Source: DAOMFM01 sp035429825
Lineage (GTDB): Bacteria; Acidobacteriota; Blastocatellia; UBA7656; JADIYM01
Direction: 5' to 3'
Assembly: GCA_044224215.1 (NCBI GenBank)
Contig: JBGAKX010000006.1
Coordinates: 1 to 64,000 of the forward strand
Length of the DNA: 64,000 bases
The translations under genes were made by a program, and so were the position numbers. Position 1 is the first letter of the stretch; each line of letters starts with the position of its first letter. Below are positions 25,991 through 35,800 of this stretch, piece by piece. A model generated the notes under the pieces. That model saw nothing but the letters and a program-made list of their open reading frames with translations. It made no database searches and had not been told where the DNA came from.

Positions 25991-27087
25991 TGTCCGGCGC
26001 GCAATTCGAACGGGTCGCTGCGTATCTCGACGAACGAATCGCCGCGGGTGATTTTCCGGGCGCGGTGTTCGTGCTGCGCGAGCGCGGTGTCGAGACCGGT
26101 GCAGTCGCTCGCGGCCATTCGGTCGTCGTGCCCGAGCGCATCGCCGCGACGACGGACACGCTCTTTGACCTTGCGTCGCTGACGAAACCGCTTTCGACCA
26201 CACTTCTTCTGGTGATGGAGATCGAGCGCGGATCGATTCGCCTCGACGATCCCGTCGCGTCGTACCTCCCCGAATTCAGCAGTGTGGACAAGCGCGCGAT
26301 CACCGTTCGCCAGCTTGCAACGCACTCGTCGGGACTTCCAAAGTGGACGCCGCTCTACATCGAACCGGGCTCGCCAGACCGCGTGCTTTCGGCGATTGCG
26401 GACCTCGAGCTCGCGTATTCGCCGGGAACGCGAGTCGTGTACAGCGACCCGAATTACGTCGTGCTCGGTGCGCTTGTCGAGCGTGTGGCCGGTCGTCCGC
26501 TCGACACGCTGTTTTCCGAGCGCGTCGCGGCGCCGCTCGGCCTGCGCGACACGGGATTTCGTCCAGACCCGTCGCTTCGTCCGCGGATCGCGGCTTCAGA
26601 GACCGGCAACGTATTCGAGCGCGACCTCGCCGGACCGATCGGCCGAGACTATGCAGGGTGGCGTCGCGACGTCATCTGGGGCGACGTCCACGACGGCAAT
26701 GCCTTCTTCCTCGGCGGCGTGGCTGGTCACGCGGGGCTGTTCGGACCGGCCGGCGAAGCTGCGCGAGTTGCGGAGCAGTTCCTCCCAGGAAGCGCACTGA
26801 TCCACGATGCTCGATCGTTCAGCCTGTTCACCACGAACGCGACACCAGGTCTCGACGAGCACCGGTCGGTCGGCTGGATGCTCGCGTCGACTCCGGACTG
26901 CAGCGCCGGACGCGCGCTGTCCGCTGGGTCGTTTGGCCATACGGGATTCACCGGGACGAGCGTTTGGGTCGACCCGCACGCGAGGCGCGTGTTCATGCTC
27001 GCGACAAACCGGACGCATCCAGTCTGGAAGTCGCTGCCGATGAACGCGATCCGGCGGCGAGTGCACGAGCTCGCGATCGGCGGCTGA
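25990..27087 (+). CDS. Serine hydrolase of the beta-lactamase/class C PBP family
   Basis: The 365-residue protein has the three penicilloyl-serine elements: SLTK (S63 and K66) in DLASLTKPLST, a second motif YSD at residues 151-153 where YxN is more usual, and HTG near residue 317 in FGHTGFTG. There is no obvious signal peptide, so it may be cytosolic or exported by an unrecognised route. Members act as esterases, D-aminopeptidases or carboxypeptidases; this one is not a typical secreted beta-lactamase. It is translationally coupled to the Gfo dehydrogenase. The Asp in the second motif occurs in EstB-like esterases and beta-N-acetylhexosaminidase-associated homologues. Confidence 0.82.
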   Translation: MSGAQFERVAAYLDERIAAGDFPGAVFVLRERGVETGAVARGHSVVVPERIAATTDTLFDLASLTKPLSTTLLLVMEIERGSIRLDDPVASYLPEFSSVDKRAITVRQLATHSSGLPKWTPLYIEPGSPDRVLSAIADLELAYSPGTRVVYSDPNYVVLGALVERVAGRPLDTLFSERVAAPLGLRDTGFRPDPSLRPRIAASETGNVFERDLAGPIGRDYAGWRRDVIWGDVHDGNAFFLGGVAGHAGLFGPAGEAARVAEQFLPGSALIHDARSFSLFTTNATPGLDEHRSVGWMLASTPDCSAGRALSAGSFGHTGFTGTSVWVDPHARRVFMLATNRTHPVWKSLPMNAIRRRVHELAIGG

Positions 27088-27093
27088 ACCCCG

Positions 27094-29718
27094 TCAGGGA
27101 TCGGCGACGTTGTCGTCGAGTCCCGTCTCGACCCGGATTGCCGACCGGGAGATCCGGTGCCACGCATCGCGCGCAAGACTCGCGTCTCCGTCTGTCACGG
27201 GGCGGTCCCAGTAGCGTGCGTTATGGAAGAGCTCGGTCAGCTCCGACACAGGCGCGGCGAGCGACTCGCGCCTGCTTCCCACGTCGATCGCAAACTCGCT
27301 CGGCGTCGTCGACGGCCTGCGCGGATAACCCAGCTTCCCGAGCCCGTCCACCATCTGGTGGTACAAGCGGACGACCAGGCGGCGCGGGTCGGTCTCAGCA
27401 GGCATGTCGGGAGGAAGCGCTTCGTGCACGAGCCGGCGCTCGGCAATCGGGCGGACGCCACGGTTCCAGAGCACAAGCCCCACAAGCCCGACGAGACCCA
27501 TTCCAACCAGCGCGCCGACCAGATACCGCCAGTCGCTCACCACCTGCTGTGGATCCGGGGGATCGGACTTCTTCGGCGCGTCGTCCTTCGTTGTGCCGAC
27601 CTTTGGCTTTGCGTCCGGCTTGCCCGTGGCACTCGGTGTCCTCGCGTCCGGGGTCTTCGTTCCAGCTGGAGTCTGCTGGTTCTTTGGCAGTGCCGTGCTG
27701 CCACCGGGCGGGATCACGTGCGACGGCTTGACGTCGCCCGCACCCGTCGATCCAGTCGGTGGGCCGTTCGCGCTCCCAGCCATACCGCCGCCCGGGTCTG
27801 CCGCCCCATTCTGCGCGACCCCGCCGGTCGGGTCGTCGCCGGTCGGTCCTCCGTTGCCGGAGGTGTCGCCCGGTCCACCCGTTGTCCCTGAAGCTCCGCC
27901 GCCGTCAATTGGTCCACCCGAGGCGGAGCCCGAACCGCCCGCTCCATCACCATTCGGCTGATTCTGGGCGATGTCGTTGTCTCGTCCACTGGACGTTCCT
28001 CTCGAATCGCCGGGTCCACGGTCGAGCGATCGCGGGTCCCGGCCATAGAGTCCTCCACCGCGCTGACCCGGGTCGCCGTGGCTCACGTTCGGCGGCTGGC
28101 CGTTTCGGACGAGCGCACGTGTCTGCGTATCCGCCGGATCGATCCGGCTTGATGTCGGATCGAATGCGATCCAGCCCGCACCGTCGATGTAGACCTCGAC
28201 CCACGCATGCGCATCCGACCCGCGCACGAGGAACGCTCCCCCGGATCGTTCGCTCGCAACAAAGCCCGTGACGTATCGCGCGGGAAGGCCGACTTCGCGC
28301 GCCATCACGACCATCGACGACGCGAACAGCGCGCAATGGCCTCGGCGCTCGCGCAACAGGAAGTCATTGACGACCTGCGGCCCACGAACGTCGTGCGACA
28401 GCGAGTACGAGTAGTTCCGGCGCAGAAACTGCTCGATCGAGATTGCACGCTGGTACGGAGTCGCTGCGCCCGACGTCGCCGCAACCGCCATGTCGCGCAC
28501 ACGCGCGGCGATGCCCGGAGGCAGTTCGAGATCCCGATCCGTGACGTCGGACGCTCGGCGTGCGCTGACGCCGACATACCCCGAATCGGTGAACACGTCC
28601 TGAAAGCCGTTCACTTCGTACCGCGTCTGATCGGCGATAGATCCGTCGACCCGCATCGACCGGTCCGCGACCGACACCAGCACGCGATCCACGTTTCCAT
28701 CGGGAAACCGCACGCCCGTCGGCCGGCACGCCGTGAAGATCGTGCCGTCCATGTTGACGAGCAGCGAGATGGTCTGTCTGAGCAGCGTCGTCGACGCCGG
28801 CGTCGTCGTATTGGCGAACGGCAACTGGGCCCACGCGCCGGGCTGGATGTCGATGGCCTCGGAGTCTCTGTCGGAGCCCGACCACGCCTCACCGTCGAAC
28901 GTGTCAAAGACGCGCCCGCGCAGATACAGCGGTCCCGTGACGGCCGGTTCCGTCGCGACGCGCATCACCTGCAGCGGTCCGCTGCGCGGATCCGGTGTCG
29001 CCGTCGTGCCTCCCACGCCAAGCGGATCGCCGGGCGGGAGTCGCGGCAACGTCCGGCGGGCCGCCGGCGTCTGCGGCTGGTTCATCGCGAGCTGAGGCCA
29101 CTTGATCGACGGCGTGACGAGAAAGAGGAGGCCGGCAAACACCGCGATCACCGAAACCGCGCCGATGCGCTGCAGCAACCTGCGCGACTCGCCGCGGTTG
29201 TAGCCCGTCGGGCCCGCCTTGCCCGCCGTTCGATCGTAGGCAAGCAGAAACATCGACAGGACGGCGAATGCGACCCACGCCGCCCCGCCGCCGGCGAGCG
29301 GAAGCCGTGCGGTCGCCAGAAGCATCACGCCGAACGACACGGCGTGCGTCACCCTCAGGGTGAGATGGTTTGTGATGAACGAACACTCGACGAGCTGCAA
29401 AAACGCGAGCACGCCGACGAGCGGCGCGGCGCTCTCCCACTCGAGCAGCGCGGTCACGCTGCCAAGAATCACGAGCCAGATCGCCGTCACGATGACGGCC
29501 TGCGGCGCTTCGGTCCACGCCATCCTGCGCGCGACGAACCACGAATGCGCGACGGCGACGACCGAAAGCGCGCCGTAGGTGCATGCGCGCACGAGGAATC
29601 CGCGCTCGGTGACGTTCGGCCAGGCCGCGGCCAGCAGCGCGATCCACACAAGGAGGCCGATGAGCGCAAACGGCTCGAGGAGGTACGAGTACGGTTTCGG
29701 CGACGTCTCGATGGCCAT
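27094..29718 (-). CDS. TgpA-type transglutaminase-like membrane protein (DUF3488-Tgase-DUF4129)
   Basis: The 874-residue protein has six N-terminal membrane helices (to about residue 200) and a periplasmic transglutaminase core. The catalytic Cys is near residue 462 in RGHCALFASSMV, the His near 504 in GSDAHAWVEVY, and the Asp in IAFDPTSS. A long Gly/Ser/Thr/Pro-rich low-complexity segment (about 550-690) follows, then one more helix (YLVGALVGMGLVGLVGLVLW) and a C-terminal DUF4129-like cytoplasmic domain. It forms the usual trio with the DUF58 and MoxR genes. Its role is not well defined in the family; TgpA is essential in Pseudomonas. The stop codon overlaps a CCGATCCCTGACGGG element shared with the hairpins at 13.4 kb. 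Confidence 0.92.
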   Translation of the reverse strand: MAIETSPKPYSYLLEPFALIGLLVWIALLAAAWPNVTERGFLVRACTYGALSVVAVAHSWFVARRMAWTEAPQAVIVTAIWLVILGSVTALLEWESAAPLVGVLAFLQLVECSFITNHLTLRVTHAVSFGVMLLATARLPLAGGGAAWVAFAVLSMFLLAYDRTAGKAGPTGYNRGESRRLLQRIGAVSVIAVFAGLLFLVTPSIKWPQLAMNQPQTPAARRTLPRLPPGDPLGVGGTTATPDPRSGPLQVMRVATEPAVTGPLYLRGRVFDTFDGEAWSGSDRDSEAIDIQPGAWAQLPFANTTTPASTTLLRQTISLLVNMDGTIFTACRPTGVRFPDGNVDRVLVSVADRSMRVDGSIADQTRYEVNGFQDVFTDSGYVGVSARRASDVTDRDLELPPGIAARVRDMAVAATSGAATPYQRAISIEQFLRRNYSYSLSHDVRGPQVVNDFLLRERRGHCALFASSMVVMAREVGLPARYVTGFVASERSGGAFLVRGSDAHAWVEVYIDGAGWIAFDPTSSRIDPADTQTRALVRNGQPPNVSHGDPGQRGGGLYGRDPRSLDRGPGDSRGTSSGRDNDIAQNQPNGDGAGGSGSASGGPIDGGGASGTTGGPGDTSGNGGPTGDDPTGGVAQNGAADPGGGMAGSANGPPTGSTGAGDVKPSHVIPPGGSTALPKNQQTPAGTKTPDARTPSATGKPDAKPKVGTTKDDAPKKSDPPDPQQVVSDWRYLVGALVGMGLVGLVGLVLWNRGVRPIAERRLVHEALPPDMPAETDPRRLVVRLYHQMVDGLGKLGYPRRPSTTPSEFAIDVGSRRESLAAPVSELTELFHNARYWDRPVTDGDASLARDAWHRISRSAIRVETGLDDNVADP

Positions 29719-29723
29719 GTCGT

Positions 29724-31004
29724 TCAGCGTGCCGGACCGGCCATCGGTACGGCGAGCGCCTGGCTCAGATCCTGATCCTTTCTGACGACGTACACGCTCG
29801 CTCCACGGCTTGCCAGATAGGTCTCGACTTCGTTGTCGCCGGGAGGTCTTGCGAACCCGTCGTCAAGGAAGCTCTCCACGTTCATCAGTATAGCAGTCAC
29901 GCGAATCCGCCGTGCCCAGAGCCCCTCGAGCGCCGGACCGAAGAGCTCGAGCTGCAGGTGCTCGTTCGGGAAGATGAGCACCGCGCTCGCGCCCTCCTTC
30001 AACCTCGGAGCCATCTGGCCGATCACATAGTTGAACGGCGCGACGCCAACGGGTTCGAACGACGACATGTAGTGCATCAGCATCTGCTGGTGATACGCGC
30101 CCTTTCCAGGCGGCACCACCACCCACTTGCTGCCATACGCAACCAGCTGGACCGCATTTCCGCGCGCGGCGGCGTAGGAGCCCACCGACGCCGCGATACG
30201 CACGGCGTACTCGAACGTGCTGGCACGGCCGCGTCCCCAATCCGCATGCGCGTCGAGGTCGAGAAAGATCGATACCTCCGTCGACGTGTTCCGCTCGAAC
30301 TCCTTGACGATCAGTTCGCCCATGCGGGCCGACAGCGGCCAGTGGATCGCGCGAACGCTGTCGCCAAACCGGTACTCGCGGGTGCCGAGGAACTCTCCAC
30401 CCGCGCCGGCGCTGCTCGTGGGCTCGAGGCCCGAGATCGACCACGAGAGATCGCTCGCGATGGCAAGCGAGTCGATTGCGAACGGCTTCGGAAACACCGT
30501 CACCCGCGAGCTCGGCGCCACCGACTCGTCCATCTCGCGCGAACAGCCGAACAGTCCGAACGGATCCGACGACGACACAACGGGCGGTGCGAAGACGAAT
30601 TCCCCGCGTCTGACGTCGGGCACGGCGCCGGTTGCAGTGGCCGAAGCCCCCGCCGGCAGCTCGCTGACGAGCGCGGACACACGCCCCGCCGGGCCCCGCG
30701 ACGTGTACAGCAGGTTCGAAATCTCGAGAAGCGAACGGGCGCCCTTGTTCGTGTTGGTCACGACGAACTGCACCTTGACGTCGTCGCCGTCAAACGCTGT
30801 CGCGTCCACGACCCGGGTGACGTTGACTCCGCGAACCGACCGCGCGGCGAGCAGAAACGCCACGGCCGCAAACGCGAAAGCGAGTGCGGCGAGCAGGTGG
30901 GCGAGCAGCGAATCCTCTGTGAACGCGACGATCCACGATACGACGCCAGTGGCAACCACCACCAGCGCCGTTGGCGTCAGCGAATATCGCGCGCCTTCGG
31001 CCAC
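29724..31004 (-). CDS. DUF58 domain-containing protein (MoxR partner)
   Basis: The 426-residue protein has two N-terminal membrane helices, then a beta-rich domain, and the DUF58 signature GTREYRFGDSVRAIHWPLSA near residue 215 followed by a vWA-like region (VSIFLDLDAHADWGRG). Such proteins are probably chaperoned substrates or partners of MoxR AAA ATPases in the envelope. It lies between the MoxR gene (5 bp upstream) and the transglutaminase gene (5 bp downstream), a very common three-gene operon. Confidence 0.92.
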   Translation of the reverse strand: MAEGARYSLTPTALVVVATGVVSWIVAFTEDSLLAHLLAALAFAFAAVAFLLAARSVRGVNVTRVVDATAFDGDDVKVQFVVTNTNKGARSLLEISNLLYTSRGPAGRVSALVSELPAGASATATGAVPDVRRGEFVFAPPVVSSSDPFGLFGCSREMDESVAPSSRVTVFPKPFAIDSLAIASDLSWSISGLEPTSSAGAGGEFLGTREYRFGDSVRAIHWPLSARMGELIVKEFERNTSTEVSIFLDLDAHADWGRGRASTFEYAVRIAASVGSYAAARGNAVQLVAYGSKWVVVPPGKGAYHQQMLMHYMSSFEPVGVAPFNYVIGQMAPRLKEGASAVLIFPNEHLQLELFGPALEGLWARRIRVTAILMNVESFLDDGFARPPGDNEVETYLASRGASVYVVRKDQDLSQALAVPMAGPAR

Positions 31005-31009
31005 TCGTA

Positions 31010-32014
31010 CTACCTCAGGTGTGTGGGGACGGGGACCCGGTTCAGGATCTCGGCGATGATCCGCTCGGCGCTTGCACCGGAGATCCGGACCTGCGGGTGG
31101 AGCATCACGCGATGCGACAGGACATACGGCGCGAGACGCTTGACGATGTGCGGGCGCACGAACGTGTCTCCGCGAATGAACGCGGCGGCCTGTGACGCGC
31201 GCGTCAGCGCGAGCGACCCGCGCGGGCTCGAACCGGCGACGAGTGACGGATGCGACCGTGTCGCGCCGACGATGTCGACGACGTACTCGCCGATCGCACG
31301 GTCCACGAAGATGTCCTTAACGGCCGCCCGCATCGCCGCAACGTCCGCCTCGCCGAGTACCTGCGCAATCGAGTTGATGGGGTGGTCGTGCTGCTGCATG
31401 AACACGATCGAGACCTCTTCGGCGCGGGCCGGGTAGCCGACGCTGATCTTCATCAGGAATCTGTCGAGCTGGGCCTCGGGCAGCGGGAACGTTCCCTGCG
31501 ATTCGATGGGGTTCTGCGTCGCAATCACAAAGAACGTAGTCGGAATTGCGTACGTTCTGCCGTCGACCGTGACCTGCGACTCGCCCATGCACTCGAGCAG
31601 CGCGGACTGCGTCCTGGGCGTCGCGCGGTTGATCTCGTCCGCCAGAAGGATATTGGCGAACACCGGACCCGGGCGAAATACGAATTCCTCGTTCTTCTGG
31701 TGATATACCGTCAGACCCGTGACGTCGGACGGCAACAGGTCGGGCGTGAATTGGATTCGCTTGAAATGCAGAGCGAGGCTGCCTGCGAGCGCGCGCGCCA
31801 GCATCGTCTTCCCCGTGCCGGGAACGTCCTCAATCAGCAGGTGTCCTTCTGACAGGAGCGCGATCAGGGCCAGCTCGATCACGTCGGACTTGCCGACGAT
31901 CACCTTCTCCATGTTGGCCTTGACTCGCTGTACGAGCTCGGCGGCTTCGGCGGAATTCGCTCGCGCCGGTGCACTGCGCTCGGCGGATTCGGGCGGCAAG
32001 GGCTCTCGGGTCAC
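31010..32014 (-). CDS. MoxR family AAA+ ATPase
   Basis: This 334-residue ATPase has Walker A VPGTGKTMLARALA, Walker B ILLADEINRATPRTQSALLE, the MoxR-specific VDGRTYAIPTTFFVIATQNPIE sensor region and FPLPEAQLDRF. It is cytosolic and thought to act as a chaperone for vWA/DUF58 partners. It is the first gene of the moxR-DUF58-tgpA operon and lies 19 bp downstream of the OmpR-type regulator gene, so it may be co-transcribed with that gene from the repeat-containing promoter at about 32.7 kb. Confidence 0.95.
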   Translation of the reverse strand: MTREPLPPESAERSAPARANSAEAAELVQRVKANMEKVIVGKSDVIELALIALLSEGHLLIEDVPGTGKTMLARALAGSLALHFKRIQFTPDLLPSDVTGLTVYHQKNEEFVFRPGPVFANILLADEINRATPRTQSALLECMGESQVTVDGRTYAIPTTFFVIATQNPIESQGTFPLPEAQLDRFLMKISVGYPARAEEVSIVFMQQHDHPINSIAQVLGEADVAAMRAAVKDIFVDRAIGEYVVDIVGATRSHPSLVAGSSPRGSLALTRASQAAAFIRGDTFVRPHIVKRLAPYVLSHRVMLHPQVRISGASAERIIAEILNRVPVPTHLR

Positions 32015-32033
32015 ACGTGGTTTTTTACCACAG

Positions 32034-32675
32034 TCACGCGATGAACTTGTAGCCGCACCGATGGACGGTCACGATATACCGCGGGTTTTGAGGCGGATCG
32101 CCGATCTTCTTTCGCAGCTTGGCGATGTGCACGTCGACCGTCCGCGTCAGGCTCGCGCCGTTGGTTCCCCAGACCCGGCGCAGAAGCTCTTCGCGGGTCA
32201 CGACGTTTCCGCGCCGCTCGACCAGTAGCCGGATGATCTCGAATTCGCGCGACGAGAGGTCGAGCTGCCGGCCGTTGCGGCTGGCGACGTAGGAGGCGAA
32301 GTCGACCTCGACGTCGCCGAACGAATAGTTGCGAATCGGCGCGTGATGCCGGTCCTTGCCGCTCAGGACGTCACCGACGCGCGCGACGACGTCCACAAGA
32401 TGGAGCTCGGGCTCCGTCGCATCGTCGGGCACGTGCAGCGGCACGATGATCTGTGTCGAGCCGTTCGATCCCTTCAACTGCTCGTACATGTTCTGCTCGC
32501 CGTTGCCCGACGTCCACGAGCCGAGCACGACGAGATCGACCTCGCCCTCGGCGGCGAGCCGTATGCCGGTCTGGGTATCCTGCGCCCACAACACGGAATA
32601 GCCTTCTGCAGCCAGACCACGCCTCAAGGCTGTCGCCTTCAGGAGATCGCCTTCGACGATCAGTACCTTCTGCAT
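32034..32675 (-). CDS. Atypical OmpR/PhoB-type regulator 1 (no phospho-acceptor Asp)
   Basis: The protein is 213 residues from ATG 32675. The C-terminal winged helix is canonical: LSSREFEIIRLLVERRGNVV, then LLRRVWGTNGASLTRTVDVH and IAKLRKKIGDPP, ending RYIVTVHRCGYKF. The receiver-like N-terminus is degenerate. The expected phospho-acceptor position reads VVLGSW (Gly52), and the acidic pair is E8-G9-D10. It probably binds DNA without phosphorylation, through another input or constitutively. Immediately upstream is a four-copy 10-bp direct repeat, suggesting autoregulation. A paralogue with the same defect is at 37961-38554. Confidence 0.85.
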   Translation of the reverse strand: MQKVLIVEGDLLKATALRRGLAAEGYSVLWAQDTQTGIRLAAEGEVDLVVLGSWTSGNGEQNMYEQLKGSNGSTQIIVPLHVPDDATEPELHLVDVVARVGDVLSGKDRHHAPIRNYSFGDVEVDFASYVASRNGRQLDLSSREFEIIRLLVERRGNVVTREELLRRVWGTNGASLTRTVDVHIAKLRKKIGDPPQNPRYIVTVHRCGYKFIA

Positions 32676-32709
32676 GCGCGCACCCCGGTTCGAACCACTG
32701 GATCTGAAG

Positions 32710-32773
32710 GTAATACGCCGCCGATGGACGGCGTGCGTGTAAATGCTTGTAAACAGCAATAAATCAATGTAAG
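32710..32773 (-). promoter_or_regulatory. Operator/promoter A: four GTAAA repeats at exact 10-bp spacing plus -10
   Basis: On the plus strand GTAAA, GTAAA, ATAAA and GTAAG start at 32739, 32749, 32759 and 32769, exactly 10 bp apart (TTTAC-type on the minus strand). A -10-like TATTAC (32710-32715, minus strand) follows with 23 bp between, so the array occupies the -35 position. No consensus -35 is visible. This is the layout of PhoB/OmpR-activated promoters. The start codon of regulator 1 is 34 bp beyond the -10. Confidence 0.55.
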
Positions 32774-32847
32774 CCGTCGCGTCACACACGACGGCGCGGA
32801 GAGGACGAGTCCCCTCCGCGCCCGTGCGTTGTTGCCTGGTTCCAGCC

Positions 32848-35800
32848 CTAGAAGACGAACTTCACGGCAAGCTGGATCTGTCGGCGGCCGTCCTTGAACG
32901 CCGTGATGTGATCCGTCGCGGAGATGTCCACGGCGGCGTCGTTCACGAACAGGTTTGCGTGGTTGAACAGGTTGTAGAACTCGGCGCGGAGCTGCATGTT
33001 GAATCGCTCAGTCAGATTGAACGTCTTGTAGACTCCACCGTCGAGGTTCCAGAAGCCGGGCCGGCGGAACGCATTGCGCCCGGTCATGTTCGACGGGAAG
33101 GGACCAAAGTCGTCCACGCCCGTCAGCGGATCCGCATACGAGCCCGCCTGCGACAGCTGGTTCGTGAGGTTGATGTACGTGTACTGGTTCGGGTTCACCG
33201 CATCCGGAGCCGTGTCGGCCTGCCCGTCCCTGTCGATCGGTCCGCCCTGAAGCAGCCGGACACACTTGTTGTAGGCGTTCGTGCAGTCGTAGATCGAGAA
33301 CGGCGTGCCCGTGCGCGCGCTGAAGATATACGTCAGCTGCCAGCCGTCCAACGCCCACTTCTTCCAGCCCTCGGTACCGTTCGCATAGGGGATCTCCCAG
33401 ATGCCGCTCGTGATGAGACGATGACGAACGTCAAAGTCCGCATCCCCCTTGTCGAGCTGAGGATCGAGCGCATCGAGGAAGCCGAGGTTGAACACGTTCG
33501 CGCCTTCGCTGAAGGTCGTGCTCAGATTGTCGATCGCGTGCGCGTACGTGTATTTGATCCCGAACTGGAGGCCCGTATTCGGAATCTCGCGGGTGTCGAG
33601 TCCGAAGGTGACCGAATTGTAGTTCGAGAATCCGCCGTTGCCGCGCGCGTTGATCGCGGCATACTGCTGGTTGATATACGCCTGCGGATTGGTCACCGGG
33701 TTGTAGTCGAAGCCGTAGTGAATCGCACCAAAGGTGGGATTCTCGTCGGCGATCGAATACAGGTTGGTGCCCTTCGAACCCGAGTATTCAACCGACGCCA
33801 CGTAGGTCCCGGCAAACTCGTGTTCGACTGCCGCGCTCCAGAACTGAGCGTACGCGTTGACGATGTTGGGATCGACGGCGCGCAGGCTCGACTGCGGAAG
33901 CGTGATCGAACCGGTCCCCGAGAACGGACCGAGGTTGTCCAGCGAGATCGGGGCGCCCGGAAGCGCGACGACCGCGTAGTTCGGCGGATTCTGGATCACG
34001 TTGAACGTGACGTTGCCGAAGTTGCGCTCGTAGCTGAGACCGTAACCACCGCGGACGGAGGTCTTGCCATCCCCGAAGACGTCCCACGCGATACCGACAC
34101 GCGGGCCAAAGTTGTTGAGGTCTCTCGCCCAGAGCATTCCATCGGGACTGTCCGGAGCAAGCAGCACCTGACCGTTGCGAACCCGCTCGTTCTGGGTCGA
34201 ACCGTCACCAAAGTAGAAGTTCGAGTCGAGGTTCTGGTCCTTGTTGTGCTGGACGCCAAAGTAGTCCCAGCGAAGGCCGAGGTTGAGCGTGAGGCGCGGA
34301 TGGATCTTCCACGAGTCGTTCACGTAGAGTGCACCCTCGTTGTAGCGGTTGTTGCGATCGAATCGCGGCTGGCCCGTCGGCAGCGCGACCTGCTCGCCCG
34401 GATATGCGCCCTTCGGGTCGATCGCGACGCGGTAGGTCCTCAGGCCTCCCAGGACGAGGTTGTCGAGGGACTGTTGCATGTTTGCGCCGAGCTCGGCGAC
34501 GCCGGACTCGTACGCGCCGAACGTTCGATCGTCGTTGATCCGGACGAACGAGCCGCCGAACCTGATTGCGTGATCGCCAACCGTGTAGGTCTGATCCTGG
34601 TAGAACTGGTTCAGGTTCTGGGGTCCGCCAAACGGAAGCGCGTTCCCCGGACTGAACGGAAGGTAGCCTGGCAGCGCGATGAAGTCGTTGCCGATCTGCG
34701 CCGGGACGTTTCTGAAGATGTACAGAGACGGCGTCGGCGGCTGTTCGGCGAGCGGCTGGTTGCCGTTCAGGCGATTGAACACATACTTGGACTGGGACAC
34801 GAGCCGATCGCTCCACACGTGCGTCAGCGAAATGAGAACGTTGTTGTTCTCGGCCGTGATGCCCGTGTCAAAGCCGACGTAGGGGCTGTCGGCGTTCGTC
34901 CCCGGGAAGAAGTCCGAGTTCTGCAGCGCATACCGGCCGTACATCGTGGTTTTGTCGCTCATGTTGTAGTCGACGCGACCGACGATCTGGTAGTCGTTGC
35001 GCGGCAGGCCGCCACCCGCGTCCGTCGGATACGGATAGAACACCTGGCCGAAGATGGGAAGCCCGCTCGGGAGCAGCTGGATCGGCGTCGGGTCGGCGCC
35101 CGGCGCGGCGTTCGGCACCAGCTCTCCGCGCGTTACGAGCGCGCCTGCAATCGGCGCCCGCAGTGAAAACGCGTTGAAGAACTCCTGCGTGTTCGGCGCC
35201 GTCTGCGCGAGGAACTCGGGCGTCGGTACATATGTGATTCGCGTATCGAGACTGCGAATGCGCAGCCACTCGATGCTGTTGAAGAAGAGCAGCTTGTCCT
35301 TCACGATCGGTCCGCCGATCGAATAGCCGAACTGATTTCGCGTGAAGACACCCTTCTTGATGGCCGGGATCTGTGCCTGCAGGTTGTAGCCCTGCGTCGC
35401 AAGATCGGAAATCCGGTTGAATTCGTAGACGGTTCCGTGGAAGTCGTTCGTTCCGGACTTGGTCGCGACATTCACGATGCCGCCGCCTGCCCGGCCGTAT
35501 TCAGCCGAGAAGTTGTTCGTCAGGACGGTGAATTCCTGGACCGAGTCCAGCGGAACGTCCTGTCCGATACTCGCGGTGTACTGGTCGTTGTTGTCCGCAC
35601 CGTCGAGGAGCACGTTCGTGCTCGCCGAGCGCTGGCCGTTGATGGTGAACCCGGCGCCGCGCGACGATGCGTTGTTGCCGGGGGCCTGGTTCAGCGGATC
35701 GACGTCGATCGCCGTTCCGGCCAGCTGTACCAGCGTGTACGGATTGCGCGTAATCGTCGGCAGCTCGCGCAGCTGCTTCTGACTGACGTTTGTCTGCAGG